Shown here: in pieces, positions 1 through 8,412 of the stretch
How the letters are laid out: every line of letters starts with the position of its first letter
How positions within the stretch are numbered: position 1 is the stretch's first letter
From: Silvibacterium bohemicum
Lineage (GTDB): Bacteria; Acidobacteriota; Terriglobia; Terriglobales; Acidobacteriaceae
Reading direction: 5' to 3'
Length of the DNA: 64,000 nucleotides
NCBI RefSeq assembly: GCF_001006305.1
Contig: NZ_LBHJ01000001.1
Location: 310,001 to 374,000 of the forward strand
Translations under genes and position numbers: made by a program
Notes under the pieces: generated by a model
Database searches by the model: none
The model's input: the letters and a program-made list of their open reading frames with translations, nothing else
Told to the model about the DNA's origin: nothing

Positions 1-595
1 CGGGCAGGTTGGTGCCCAGCTGGTCATAGAGGGTGGCGAAGCGCGGCACGACAAACGTGATCAGGAAGACGAACAGGCCGAAGACCAGGGTAATCAGCAG
101 CGCGGGATAGATCAGCGATGCGGTCAGCTTCTTGCGAAAGGTCAGCGAAATCCGCTGAAAGGAGAGAAAACGGCCGAGAACCTCTTCCAGGTTGCCGCTT
201 CGCTCGCCGGCCAGCAGCGTGGTGGTGTAGATGATCGGAAATCCACCTTGCGCCTCGAAGGCCGCCGAGATCGATTCACCGGTTCTCACGCGGGCTGCGA
301 CGTTCTGCAGCTGGCCCGCAAAGGCGGGGTTTTTCTGGCTCTTGGCCAGCATCTCGAGCGATCCGAGAATGGGCAGGCCGGCCTTCACCAGGGTCAGGAA
401 CTGCTGGTTGAAGATGATGAAGGTCTCCAGCTTGGCTTTGCGCCTGCTGCCGGTAAGTCCTTTGGGCTTAATCGAATAGACATAATAGCCGGCATGGGAG
501 AAGCGTTGGCGCAGCTCCTCGGCGGTGGCCGCCGACTGCACCTGTTCCTGGACGCGGCCGCGCTCGTCGGCCAGCTTGATTACAAATTCCGCCAT
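1..595 (-). CDS. pilC: PilC/GspF-like type IV pilus or type II secretion inner-membrane platform protein (C-terminus beyond window)
   Basis: Reading the minus strand from an ATG at 595 gives MAEFVIKLADERGRVQEQVQ and an open frame that runs off the left edge, about 198 codons seen. It holds a T2SSF domain: a helical cytoplasmic bundle with FNQQFLTLVKAGLPI, then GERSGNLEEVLGRF, then a first membrane segment (LIYPALLITLVFGLFVFLITFVVPRF). Family knowledge: this polytopic protein couples the assembly ATPase to pilin polymerisation. A pilin gene lies 2.5 kb upstream on the same strand. GspF and PilC cannot be told apart from this half. The gene is cut only by the window edge. Confidence 0.88.
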   Translation of the reverse strand, partial: MAEFVIKLADERGRVQEQVQSAATAEELRQRFSHAGYYVYSIKPKGLTGSRRKAKLETFIIFNQQFLTLVKAGLPILGSLEMLAKSQKNPAFAGQLQNVAARVRTGESISAAFEAQGGFPIIYTTTLLAGERSGNLEEVLGRFLSFQRISLTFRKKLTASLIYPALLITLVFGLFVFLITFVVPRFATLYDQLGTNLP

Positions 596-704
596 GTGTG
601 GATGCTACTTCAGGGTACCAGTTCCCGCAGACGATAGACGCAAAGGATCGGCGAAGCGTTCAAGAAGACATCGACCTGCCCGCTACTTGAGTTCACGCCG
701 GTGC

Positions 705-737
705 CCCATCCTTCACGGTTTCATCGTGAAGGGTGGG
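705..737. terminator. Strong inverted repeat between the Ycf48-like gene and pilC
   Basis: Arms 705-717 (CCCATCCTTCACG) and 725-737 (CGTGAAGGGTGGG) pair over 13 positions with one G-U in RNA and a 7-base loop. It sits directly after the stop of the minus-strand gene that begins at 1922 and before pilC. No long T-run follows, so it may act as an mRNA-stabilising or repeat hairpin rather than a classical intrinsic terminator. Confidence 0.5.
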
Positions 738-743
738 AGACCA

Positions 744-1922
744 CTAAGGCCGTTTCAGCCGCCCCTCATCCAGCTTGGCGATCCGTCCCTTGGGGCCCAC
801 GATCCAGGGCAGGCTGAGGGCGTTCCAGTTGCCATTGTCCAGCGGAGACCAGGTTTTGCCGCCGTCGTAGCTGATATCGGAGCCGTTGGGCCCGGCGCTG
901 ATCCAGACCAGATGGGAGTAATCTTCTACAGTCCCGGAATTGGGCAGTATCTGCACTGCCGAGCGATAGCCTCCAGGTGGGGTTGTCGCCGCTATCCATC
1001 GCCGGCCAGCCTCGTCCCAATAAGCCGCGGTACCTGACCGCTCAGTCGGATCGTTGTAATCGCCGCCTACCACGACCGCGTGATGAATCGTCTCATCTCC
1101 ATCAAGAACGGCGATAGAAAACGCTCCTGAAGAGCTTTTTCCGGAGGATAGAGGAACGCGATCGGGGGTTACCTTCCAACGAACCGAACAATGCTCCGGA
1201 TCTTTGTGATAGGTCTGCGGATCGCACTCACTCTGCCCACGAAAAATGAAAGCTCCTGTCGTTCCGCCAGCCGCAAACCAGTAAATGAAGTTCTCATTAT
1301 CGACGGAATTGAGGACCTGGGCGGCGAAAACCAGCGCCGAATTGCTGGCGGCGAAAGCCCCAATTTTCGACGCGTCCGCAGCCAAGCCGGGCGAGGAAGT
1401 GGATTTAACCCTTGTCCAGTGACTCCCGCCGTCGGTGGTGCGAAGCACGGTAAATGCTCCCCCGACCGGATCCCCTAGCATCGTTCCATACTGGCCGTCA
1501 GACTCTTCGAAACTGATGGAATCCCAAAAACCATCCTTATCGGGATTGGTATAGAGCAGCGTCCAGTGCGAGCAACCGTCCGTGGTCTTATACAACCGCG
1601 ACAGATCCCCCGGCCCGGACGACATCACAATCGCCGTGTCCGCGTCCCACGCCCAGATACCCCGAAAATCCAGCTTCTCCGCTCCGGGAGGCATGGCGCA
1701 GCTCTGCCACACGAAGCCGCTGTCCTCGGTGCGCAACACCGTGCCATCGCTTCCGCTGGCCCAGGCTACGCCGCCGCCCACGGCATGAATGCCGCGCAGG
1801 CCTGCAGAACTCCCGCTCGACTGCATCACCCAAGGCCCGGAGGTTACATCCTGCCCTTCGGCGTTGCCAGCGACGAGCGCCGCTAAGAGCGCCACCACGG
1901 CCATTCCCAGACGGCGTTTCAT
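744..1922 (-). CDS. Secreted Ycf48-like beta-propeller protein with BNR/Asp-box repeats
   Basis: An open frame extends to 2009, but ATG at 1922 gives a clean signal peptide (MKRRLGMAVVALLAALVAGNAEG) and overlaps the stop of the upstream gene by four bases (ATGA), suggesting translational coupling. The mature protein, about 390 residues, has recurrent Asp-box motifs of the form TTDGxSHW, LRTEDSGFVW and SYDGGKTW, which build the propeller of the Ycf48/PSII-stability and sialidase-like folds. Function is not known here; acidobacteria are not oxygenic, so a photosystem role is excluded and a scaffold role in the envelope is more likely. It ends the pilin-LolA-MliC cluster. Confidence 0.75.
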   Translation of the reverse strand: MKRRLGMAVVALLAALVAGNAEGQDVTSGPWVMQSSGSSAGLRGIHAVGGGVAWASGSDGTVLRTEDSGFVWQSCAMPPGAEKLDFRGIWAWDADTAIVMSSGPGDLSRLYKTTDGCSHWTLLYTNPDKDGFWDSISFEESDGQYGTMLGDPVGGAFTVLRTTDGGSHWTRVKSTSSPGLAADASKIGAFAASNSALVFAAQVLNSVDNENFIYWFAAGGTTGAFIFRGQSECDPQTYHKDPEHCSVRWKVTPDRVPLSSGKSSSGAFSIAVLDGDETIHHAVVVGGDYNDPTERSGTAAYWDEAGRRWIAATTPPGGYRSAVQILPNSGTVEDYSHLVWISAGPNGSDISYDGGKTWSPLDNGNWNALSLPWIVGPKGRIAKLDEGRLKRP

Positions 1923-2311
1923 TTCGCTGCCACCCGATGGCAGGCCGACTGCATCTTGCCCGCGAGCGAATCGGAGGAGAATGTGGTGCCGCGTCCGGCC
2001 GCGTCCCACCAGATGTACTGGTTCGCCGCATAGCGCGCGCCTGAGCCGGAAATGATGTTGGCGAAGATCAAGGTGTTTTTGCCGACCGGCAGGATGGCGA
2101 GGCTGTTTCCGCCGCCGTTCACATACTCGACCGGAAACGGCCCGGCCGGCAGGCCCATCTTCACGCCCTGTTCATCGCATTGGTATTGCAGAGTTATGCG
2201 GGAGAGCGGCTGCGATCCCTTCAAGTGAATGGTGAGATCGGTCGCCGCTGCCAGCGAGCCATAACCGAATGCGGCTGCCAGAATCACCTGCAGGATCATC
2301 TGCTTGAGCAT
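1919..2311 (-). CDS. MliC/PliC-family C-type lysozyme inhibitor-like secreted protein
   Basis: ATG at 2311 is preceded by an AGGAGG ribosome site, and the product starts MLKQMILQVILAAAFGYGSLAAA, a signal peptide. The 130-residue product carries the MliC pattern: LQYQCDEQG near the start of the mature domain, then an ISGSGARYAANQYIWW block, TFSSDSL and a late Cys (MQSACHRV). The SGSGARY loop is the segment that enters the lysozyme active site in characterised MliC proteins. The two Cys would form the family disulphide. No lipobox is visible, so it is probably soluble in the periplasm. It overlaps the next gene by ATGA. Confidence 0.75.
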   Translation of the reverse strand: MLKQMILQVILAAAFGYGSLAAATDLTIHLKGSQPLSRITLQYQCDEQGVKMGLPAGPFPVEYVNGGGNSLAILPVGKNTLIFANIISGSGARYAANQYIWWDAAGRGTTFSSDSLAGKMQSACHRVAAK

Positions 2312-2399
2312 GGCCTCGTTCCTCCTGAAATCGTCGTTTCTTTGCGCCGTCGCTTTTTGTCGCGGCGCGATATGGGCTTCCCGCCCGTGAAAGAGCTTT

Positions 2400-3119
2400 C
2401 TAAACCGGCGGCATGCCGTTGATGACATGCACTCCAGCGGGAGGATTGAAAACAAAGCTTCCATCCGCGGCCGGAACATTGGCCGCCTCGCCGGAAAAGG
2501 TAAAGGTGTTGGTGATCCCATCCGTCTCTTCGACGCGCAGCGAGCGAATCGTTCCATCCGCGGCCGCAGTTACGCTGAAGGAAGCGACGCGCTTCTCCAT
2601 GCCACGCGGAATCCCGGTGAGCGTGTAAGCTCCGTCAGCGGCGGGAGCAATCGCGATTCCGTTCAACTCTTTCGCGAGTTGGGTGTGTCCGAGAAGCAGC
2701 CGCAGCGGCGAGCGCATATCGTCCAATTGCTTCACCGGCACGCGCTGCACCTCCGTGTCGCCGGGCGAATAGAAGTACCCATCATGTCCGTCGAGGATGA
2801 AGAGCTTGCCATCGGGCTGGGTATAGGTCCAGCGCATCTTGCCCGGCTTCTTCAGCAGCAGCACGCCGGCCTCATGCCGGTTCATGCCCATGCCCGAGTA
2901 GCTCTGGACGAAATGGACTTCCAGCGAATGAAGTGCGTTGTAATGGCGATCGATGCGGCTGGCTAGAATGTCTGCGGTTAACCCCGCAGCGGTATTAGCC
3001 GCGCCGGTCTGGGCCGAGGTCATTTGGGGATGGGCTGGATTAGCAATCCAGCAGAGCATCGCGGCGATAGTCGCCGCGAATGCCCGCTTTGCGTTGAATG
3101 GGAAGAGAAGGCGTCTCAC
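2400..3119 (-). CDS. lolA: Outer-membrane lipoprotein carrier protein LolA
   Basis: The 239-residue product has a signal sequence and then the LolA half-barrel pattern: ILASRIDRHYNALHSLEVHFVQ, LLLKKPGKMRWTYTQPDGKLFILDG, YFYSPGDTEVQRVPVKQ, and a late block with FSVTAAADGTIRSLRVEETDG. LolA ferries lipoproteins across the periplasm from LolCDE to LolB. Length and motif order fit the family, including the R-W-x-Y-x-x-P segment. It lies 24 bases after the pilin gene and 88 bases before the MliC-like gene on the same strand, so cotranscription is likely. Confidence 0.88.
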   Translation of the reverse strand: MRRLLFPFNAKRAFAATIAAMLCWIANPAHPQMTSAQTGAANTAAGLTADILASRIDRHYNALHSLEVHFVQSYSGMGMNRHEAGVLLLKKPGKMRWTYTQPDGKLFILDGHDGYFYSPGDTEVQRVPVKQLDDMRSPLRLLLGHTQLAKELNGIAIAPAADGAYTLTGIPRGMEKRVASFSVTAAADGTIRSLRVEETDGITNTFTFSGEAANVPAADGSFVFNPPAGVHVINGMPPV

Positions 3120-3143
3120 TTCCTCTAGCTTACTGAAGTGCGC

Positions 3144-3698
3144 TTATTGCAGTGCGACCGTGCAGTTGGTGCCGCCGGTAGCATCCTTGCGCACCTCGCC
3201 CTGCTGGTCGATGCAAAAGCCGTTGTGTCCCGTCTTACCCACCGCCTGCGGCACCGCCGTGACCTCGTAGCCGGTGTACATGTCCTGGTTGTTCACCGTG
3301 ACCTTGGTGCAGTTCACGATGTTGAAGGTGTATCCGCTTTTCTGGCCGCCGGCCAGGTCGCCCTGGAGCAACTGCGCCGACTGCGGATTCGGCGGTCCGG
3401 CTTTGGAATCGCCGCCCAGCGCCTGCAGCGAGCAGGCGAAGCCGTTTGCCGGATAGGTGGTCTGGAACTGGATCTGCGACTCATAGATCGCACGCAGCGA
3501 CTGAATGGCCGAGGTCTCATTGGCCTGCATCTTCATGCCGGCAAAGTTGGGGATGGCGATCAACATCAGGATCAGCATGATCGAGATCACGATCAGCAGT
3601 TCCATCAAGGTGAAACCGGCTTCGGACAGGTAACGGCCGCTGTTTTGGCGGGATCGGGCTTCTTTACTAACCAGGCTGCGAGCAATCGAAAGCTTCAT
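3144..3698 (-). CDS. Type IV pilin / type II pseudopilin with class III signal peptide
   Basis: The 184-residue product has a prepilin site EAG-FTLMELLIV at residues 26-37: Gly28 before the cut, Phe29 as new N-terminus and Glu33 at +5, followed by a hydrophobic helix (ISIMLILMLIAIPNF). The leader of about 28 residues is long and positively charged. The C-terminal domain has Cys pairs (FACSL, NIVNCTK, GFCID, NCTV) that could form disulphides. It is likely a pilin or minor pseudopilin assembled with the PilC-like protein encoded downstream. It heads the lolA-mliC-ycf48-like gene row. Confidence 0.85.
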   Translation of the reverse strand: MKLSIARSLVSKEARSRQNSGRYLSEAGFTLMELLIVISIMLILMLIAIPNFAGMKMQANETSAIQSLRAIYESQIQFQTTYPANGFACSLQALGGDSKAGPPNPQSAQLLQGDLAGGQKSGYTFNIVNCTKVTVNNQDMYTGYEVTAVPQAVGKTGHNGFCIDQQGEVRKDATGGTNCTVALQ

Positions 3699-3837
3699 AA
3701 GTCAATATCCCTTGGGGAGAGACCGCGTGAACACTCTCGCCACACGCAATCCTAACGGATGAAGACGCAGGAAACCAGCAAACCGCTCAAGGGCAGGGTG
3801 TAGGAGATAGTTTTAGGGTAAAGAAGACAGGGAATTG

Positions 3838-3937
3838 GGTGTAGGGAGCAGGGTGTAGAAAAGCCAAGACAATTTCACGCGCGGAGCATTACCTCCGCCC
3901 CGCCCACTACACCCTAAACCCTGTACCCTACACCCTG
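3838..3937. repeat. GGGTGTAG / CTACACCCTAAACCCTG spacer repeat
   Basis: Two opposed low-complexity tracts flank a 45-base centre: GGGTGTAGGGAGCAGGGTGT on the left and CTACACCC-TAAACCCTG-TACCC-TACACCCTG on the right. It lies just before the stop codon of the minus-strand M16 gene, that is, downstream of it in transcription. Similar tracts occur at 7521-7605 and 43952-43990. The arms could pair, but the sequence resembles a short-unit (GGGTNTA) repeat more than a designed terminator. Confidence 0.6.
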
Positions 3938-3940
3938 CCT

Positions 3941-5215
3941 TTAACACGCTAGCTGGTCGCGCGTGACCTTCAACCCGTCCAGCCGGCCCAGCAGGGTCAC
4001 GGCGATCCGGTCGGGTTGGAAGAGGGTGTTGGCCATGGCCATTACCTGTTCGTCCGTCACGTTCTCCACCTTGTCCAGGATCTCCTGCAGCCCGAAGAAG
4101 TAATTGAAGTACATCTGCTGGCGCGCCAGGTTCGACATCCGCGACATCGAGCTCTCCAGTGACAACAGCAGGTTGCCCTTCAGCTGGTCTTTGGCGCGGC
4201 GCAGCTCATCCGCGGCCATGGGCGTATTTTTCAGCTTGCCGAACTCCGTCATCACCAGATCGATCACCTGCACCGCCTTGTCCGACGATGTGCCGGCGTA
4301 AACGCAGAGCGATCCGGTATCGCGATAGGGATTCAGGTCGCTATAGATCGCATAGGCCAGGCCGCGCTCCTCGCGGACCGTCTGGAAGAGCCGCGAGCTC
4401 ATGCCGCCGCCGAGCACGGTATTCAGCACCAGCGTGACGTAGCGTGACTCATCGGCAACCGGAGGGGAAGGCACGCCCAGGCAGAGCTGTACCTGTTCCA
4501 GCGATTTTTTGTTGCGCAGGTTGATCCGCGCTGCGGTCTTGGGTGGAGCTTCGGTGTGTTCGCTCTGTCCCGCCGGCAGGGCTTCGAATTTGCGGGTCAC
4601 GCGGTCGACGAAGTCGTCATGCTCGATGTTGCCGGCAGCGGAGAAAATCATGTTGCCGCCGAGAAAACGCGAGCCGTAGAAGTCGAAGAGCGTCTCCCGC
4701 TCGAACTTGCGCACCGTCTCCTTGGTGCCGAGGATCGGCTTGCCCAGCGGATGGTCCTTCCAGAAATTCTGGGTGAAGATCTCATGCACCAGATAGTCGG
4801 GATTGTCTTCGTCCATCTTGATCTCTTCGAGGATCACGCCGCGCTCGCGGTTGATCTCTTCGGCGGCGAAGACCGGATTCAGCACCAGGTCCGACAACAC
4901 TTCGAGCGCGCTCGGCACATGCTCGTCCAGCACCTTCATGTTGAAGCAGACCGTCTCTTTGCCGGTGAAGGCGTCGAGGTTGCCGCCGATGGCGTCCACC
5001 TCGCGCGCGATCCGTTGCGCCGACCGCGACTTCGTGCCTTTGAACACCATGTGCTCCACGAAATGCGAGATCCCATTCACCTCGGGCTGCTCATGGCGCG
5101 ACCCCGCACGGATCCAGACACCCATGGCTACGGAGCGGATGTGGTCCATCTTCTCGGTGAGAATCGTCAGTCCATTGGGCAGGATGGTGCGGCGTATATT
5201 TCTCTCGTTACTCAT
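3941..5215 (-). CDS. M16 (pitrilysin/mitochondrial-processing-peptidase-like) zinc protease
   Basis: The 424-residue protein has the inverted zinc motif HFVEH at residues 51-55 (ISHFVEHMVFKGT) and the downstream glutamate in the ERGVILEEIKMDED segment, so it should be catalytically active. The second half has the inactive-like domain with GGGMSSRLFQTVREERGLAYAI, carrying the Arg and Tyr used for substrate binding. No signal peptide, so it is cytoplasmic like Bacillus YmxG/MlpA. It is divergent from rlmN with a 101-base gap. The start ATG at 5215 gives MSNERNIRRTILPNGLTIL, the usual family N-terminus. Confidence 0.92.
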   Translation of the reverse strand: MSNERNIRRTILPNGLTILTEKMDHIRSVAMGVWIRAGSRHEQPEVNGISHFVEHMVFKGTKSRSAQRIAREVDAIGGNLDAFTGKETVCFNMKVLDEHVPSALEVLSDLVLNPVFAAEEINRERGVILEEIKMDEDNPDYLVHEIFTQNFWKDHPLGKPILGTKETVRKFERETLFDFYGSRFLGGNMIFSAAGNIEHDDFVDRVTRKFEALPAGQSEHTEAPPKTAARINLRNKKSLEQVQLCLGVPSPPVADESRYVTLVLNTVLGGGMSSRLFQTVREERGLAYAIYSDLNPYRDTGSLCVYAGTSSDKAVQVIDLVMTEFGKLKNTPMAADELRRAKDQLKGNLLLSLESSMSRMSNLARQQMYFNYFFGLQEILDKVENVTDEQVMAMANTLFQPDRIAVTLLGRLDGLKVTRDQLAC

Positions 5216-5316
5216 GCAGTCTCGCGACCTTTCTACTTGGGGCCGTCCGTCGAAAGGTTGACCGGCGTCCGTTGGTCATTGTGAGCGGGGAAGAACACTG
5301 ATCTTCGGTCTCGCGA

Positions 5317-6558
5317 ATGCGCTATGCTGACACCACGGATTCCGGATTTACGATGACGGCTGGCAGGAACAATCTCTACTCCATTTTAGACGCTTTACCA
5401 GCCGTTCCGATTCGTCCCCTTTTTGGCCTTAAAAATGAGGAGCTTAGCGGGATTGCCAAGGAATTTACGGTACCAGAGTACCGTGCCCGGCAGATATCCC
5501 AGGGGCTTTACCGGGTCTGGGTTTCCTCCCTCGACGACATCACTCCGCTGCCTAAATCCTTCCGCGATCAGCTCGCGCAGGCGGGATACGGCATCGGCCT
5601 TCCCCAGATCGCAGAGACATTCAAGTCCATCGACGGAACCGAACGCTATCTCATCGCCGTCGGAGATCCGGGAGCAGGAAGCGCTCAGACGGTGGAGACG
5701 GTCTGGATGCCCGAGGGCGATGACGGCGAAGAAGGCGACGGCTCCGAAGCTGGAAACTTCTCCGCAGCCGTTCCCGGCCACGGCAGAGCCGGCGACGAAG
5801 AGGCCAGCGGCCATCACGACGCCACCATCTGCGTCTCCAGCCAGATCGGCTGTGCCGTCAACTGCCAGTTCTGTCTCACCGCGAAGCTGGGCATCATTCG
5901 CAACCTCACCGCGGGCGAAATCGCCGGACAGGTCGTCGCCGTACTCAAGCGCCACGGCGTGAAGATCGGCCGCGATCGCATCAATCTCGTCTTCATGGGC
6001 ATGGGCGAGCCCTTTCTCAACTACGACGCCTTCATGGACGCGGTGCGCCTGCTGGTCGAAGAGGTGGGCATTGCCGAATCGCGCATGACGGTTTCGACCT
6101 CCGGCATCGTCCCCGGCATCGAGCGCTTCGCCTCGGAGACGGTCCGGCCCAAGCTGGCCATCTCGCTGAATGCCTCGAACGACAAGGTGCGCGAAGAGAT
6201 CATGCCCATCACGCGCAAATGGGATATCGGCGACCTGATGGACGCGGTGCGCAAGGTTCCTCTGCGGCCGCGCGAGCGGGTGACCTTCGAATATGTTCTG
6301 TTAGGCGGAGTGAACGATCAGCCGCAGCACGCGGCGGAGGTGGTCAGGCTGATCCGTCGCGCCGGACTGCCGGCCAAGGTGAATCTCATCGCCTGGAATC
6401 CCGGCCCCGGCATCCCCTACTCGATGCCCGCGCCGGACGACGTTGCGCGTTTTCAGCAGCACCTCATCGAGCACGAAATTCCCGCCTTCGTGCGGCGTCC
6501 GCGCGGCCGGGATATTTACGCCGCCTGCGGCCAGCTCAAGCAAACCGTCGAAGTCTGA
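5317..6558 (+). CDS. rlmN: 23S rRNA (adenine-C2)-methyltransferase RlmN, radical SAM
   Basis: RlmN methylates A2503 of 23S rRNA (and a tRNA adenine) with a radical-SAM mechanism. The 413-residue product shows the CxxxCxxC cluster at Cys179/183/186 (GCAVNCQFC), the two catalytic cysteines Cys172 (TICVSSQIGC) and Cys404 (IYAACGQLKQ), FMGMGEPFLNYD, and STSGIVPGI. Between residues about 133 and 168 there is an acidic and glycine-rich insertion not needed by the fold. ATG at 5353 (MTAGRNNLY) is an alternative start; neither start has an obvious ribosome site. The gene is monocistronic and divergent from the M16 gene. Confidence 0.95.
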   Translation: MRYADTTDSGFTMTAGRNNLYSILDALPAVPIRPLFGLKNEELSGIAKEFTVPEYRARQISQGLYRVWVSSLDDITPLPKSFRDQLAQAGYGIGLPQIAETFKSIDGTERYLIAVGDPGAGSAQTVETVWMPEGDDGEEGDGSEAGNFSAAVPGHGRAGDEEASGHHDATICVSSQIGCAVNCQFCLTAKLGIIRNLTAGEIAGQVVAVLKRHGVKIGRDRINLVFMGMGEPFLNYDAFMDAVRLLVEEVGIAESRMTVSTSGIVPGIERFASETVRPKLAISLNASNDKVREEIMPITRKWDIGDLMDAVRKVPLRPRERVTFEYVLLGGVNDQPQHAAEVVRLIRRAGLPAKVNLIAWNPGPGIPYSMPAPDDVARFQQHLIEHEIPAFVRRPRGRDIYAACGQLKQTVEV

Positions 6559-6791
6559 AGCCGGGCGGACCGCTTGGATTGCGGTCTCGTTTCTTCTGAC
6601 CAAGTTGTTTCGGTTGGCCGCCGCGGCTCCGGACTAGAGACGTGCGGTAGTTTGCGTACCAGCGCGATGGTAGGAATTAGTTCAGGGAAAGCAGGAATCT
6701 TATGGACCTAATTTCACTCATGGTCCGCTTTGCGAAGAGACTCACAAAGCTAAAAGGAAGGAACGCATGAGATGCCTCCCTCCTCTTGCTC

Positions 6792-7514
6792 TCAGTTCTG
6801 GAATCGCCAAAGCGCCACGCCGCCGAAGAGTCCGTCTTCGTTGGAGATGATGGTGACCTGCGGTGGAAGCGTGAAGTTGATCTCAGCGGCGTTGCCTCCG
6901 CCGATATAGAGGTGATCCCAGTTGAAGGTATGCGCCGTCTGCTCAATAGCCTCTTCGAGGAGCTTGTTCCAGCGCTTTTTACCCAGCTTCTTCAGGCCTT
7001 TGCGGCCGAGGTAGTCCTCGTATGTCTTCCCCTTGCGCCAGGGATGATGGCCTAATTCCAGGCCGGGGCAGAGATGGCCGTCAGTGAAGAGCGCCGAGCC
7101 CATGCCGGTGCCGAGGGTGATGGTAAGCTCCACACCTTTGCCGCTGATGGCTCCGTAACCCTGCACCGCAGCATCGTTGGCCAGATGCACGGGCCGTTTC
7201 CAGCGCTTATGCAGCGTGGCCTCGAGGGGGAAGCCGATCCATTCCTTGTCCACATTGGCTGCGGACCATATCTTGCCGCGCTTCACCACGCCGGGAAAAC
7301 CTATCGACACCCGGTCGAAAGCAGGAAGGTGGCTGCGCAGCTTTTCGAGTGCCGCCAGCATCTTCGCGGGAGTCGCGGGCTGCGGAGTAGGCGTGCGCAG
7401 CCTCTCGGAGAGCGGGTTGCCGCGCGCATCCAGAAGCATGACCTTGATGCCGGTGCCGCCAACATCGACAGCCAGAGTAATGGGGTGAGGAAAGTGCTTA
7501 TCGCCTTTAGACAT
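6792..7514 (-). CDS. ppgK: ROK-family kinase, probable polyphosphate glucokinase
   Basis: The product shows the ROK/PpgK pattern: phosphate-binding LAVDVGGTGIKVMLLD at the N-terminus, GFPGVVKRGKIWSAANVDKEWIGF, catalytic HLANDAAVQGYG, TLGTGMGSALFTDG and the C-terminal HLYIGGGNA. The lack of the usual ROK CxCGxxGC zinc motif and the WxxFPL-type segment fit PpgK, which phosphorylates glucose from polyphosphate or ATP. The open frame reaches 7553, but this upstream part is translated CCCTAAACCC repeat, so ATG at 7514 (MSKGDKHFPHPITLAVD) is preferred. Substrate and donor are inferred from family only. Confidence 0.82.
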   Translation of the reverse strand: MSKGDKHFPHPITLAVDVGGTGIKVMLLDARGNPLSERLRTPTPQPATPAKMLAALEKLRSHLPAFDRVSIGFPGVVKRGKIWSAANVDKEWIGFPLEATLHKRWKRPVHLANDAAVQGYGAISGKGVELTITLGTGMGSALFTDGHLCPGLELGHHPWRKGKTYEDYLGRKGLKKLGKKRWNKLLEEAIEQTAHTFNWDHLYIGGGNAAEINFTLPPQVTIISNEDGLFGGVALWRFQN

Positions 7515-7520
7515 AAGTTC

Positions 7521-7605
7521 AGGAAGTAGGGTATAGGGATGGGGGGACAGCATACAAGCGCGCCGTGGCTTCTACACCCTCCGCCCTACCCCCTAAACCC
7601 TGCTC
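7521..7605. repeat. TAGGGTATAGGG / CTACACCCT spacer repeat
   Basis: The gap between the kinase start and the anti-sigma stop is filled by AAGTAGGGTATAGGGATGGG on the left and CTACACCCTCCGCCCTACCC-CCTAAACCCTG on the right. The layout matches the 3838-3937 element: opposed tracts around a short unique centre, immediately downstream of the stop of a minus-strand gene. Confidence 0.6.
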
Positions 7606-8412
7606 TCAAGATCCGGCCATCACGATCGGCAGTGTTGGCGTGTTTGATCCCTGTGCATCTTCGATGGTCACGCCGAAGGCCTTCGCCTCTACGCCCTCAG
7701 GCAGCTGCGGCAATACCACTGAGGCACTGCCCGTCGCGTCCGGACGGAAGAGACCTGCGGGAATCGGAGCTTTTCCATTCGCGGGGATGAGCCACAGCTC
7801 ATAGGTTTTCTCCGGCTTCACCGGGTGCAGATTGCTCGCGACGAAGATCAGCGCGCCCTTGCTGGGTAGATAGGTAGCGTGTCCTACCGGCTGCGCAGGC
7901 TGCTTGGTCTCGGTAAGCGTGACTTGTTTCGCCGCCGGTGAAGTCAGCGCGTCGGTCAGCTCCTGGGCGCGATCGGCCTGCGCCGATAGCTGTGCGATAT
8001 CCGATTGATCTTTCCCAAGCTGCTGCTTGAGCTGCTGGCTCTCATATCCGAAGTAGACGGCAACGGCGATGGCCGCGAAGGCGGTCACCCATCCCAGCCA
8101 GCCCAGGCCCGAGCCCGGCTTGCGACCAGCTGAGACAACTGCAGGCTCAGCCTTGGCGCTCCGCCCCAGAGTAGTTTCCTGAGGAGTATTCGCGATGTGC
8201 GCCATAAAGCGTTGCTGTGCGCCCGCGGGAAGTGCCTGTTGCTCGACGCTCAATCCGAGCAGGGCATCCTCCGCAAGAATATCGCGCAAGGCCGCCTTGC
8301 AAGCCGCGCACCCTTGCAGGTGGTCGCGTACCTCGGTCTGCTCCTCAGGCGTGAGCGCCTGCATGGAGTAGAGCGCGAGATCTTCTTGCGAGATGTGCTT
8401 GGCGCCGTTCAC
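7606..8412 (-). CDS. Anti-sigma-K factor RskA-like transmembrane protein with zinc-finger N-terminus
   Basis: The 268-residue product has an N-terminal anti-sigma domain with the HxxxCxxC zinc motif (HLQGCAACKAAL), a single membrane segment near residues 105-122 (LGWLGWVTAFAAIAVAVYFGY), a short heptad-like stretch (SQQLKQQLGKDQSDIAQLSA), and an extracytoplasmic RskA domain (YELWLIPANGKAPIPAGLF, GVTIEDAQGSNTPT). It should hold the ECF sigma factor encoded immediately upstream at the membrane until proteolysis releases it. Its start overlaps the sigma stop by four bases (8409-8412). Confidence 0.9.
   Translation of the reverse strand: MNGAKHISQEDLALYSMQALTPEEQTEVRDHLQGCAACKAALRDILAEDALLGLSVEQQALPAGAQQRFMAHIANTPQETTLGRSAKAEPAVVSAGRKPGSGLGWLGWVTAFAAIAVAVYFGYESQQLKQQLGKDQSDIAQLSAQADRAQELTDALTSPAAKQVTLTETKQPAQPVGHATYLPSKGALIFVASNLHPVKPEKTYELWLIPANGKAPIPAGLFRPDATGSASVVLPQLPEGVEAKAFGVTIEDAQGSNTPTLPIVMAGS

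Noticed and set aside
6559-6791. Gap between rlmN and the ppgK-like gene
   Set aside because: Examined for small genes and hairpins; nothing convincing was found.
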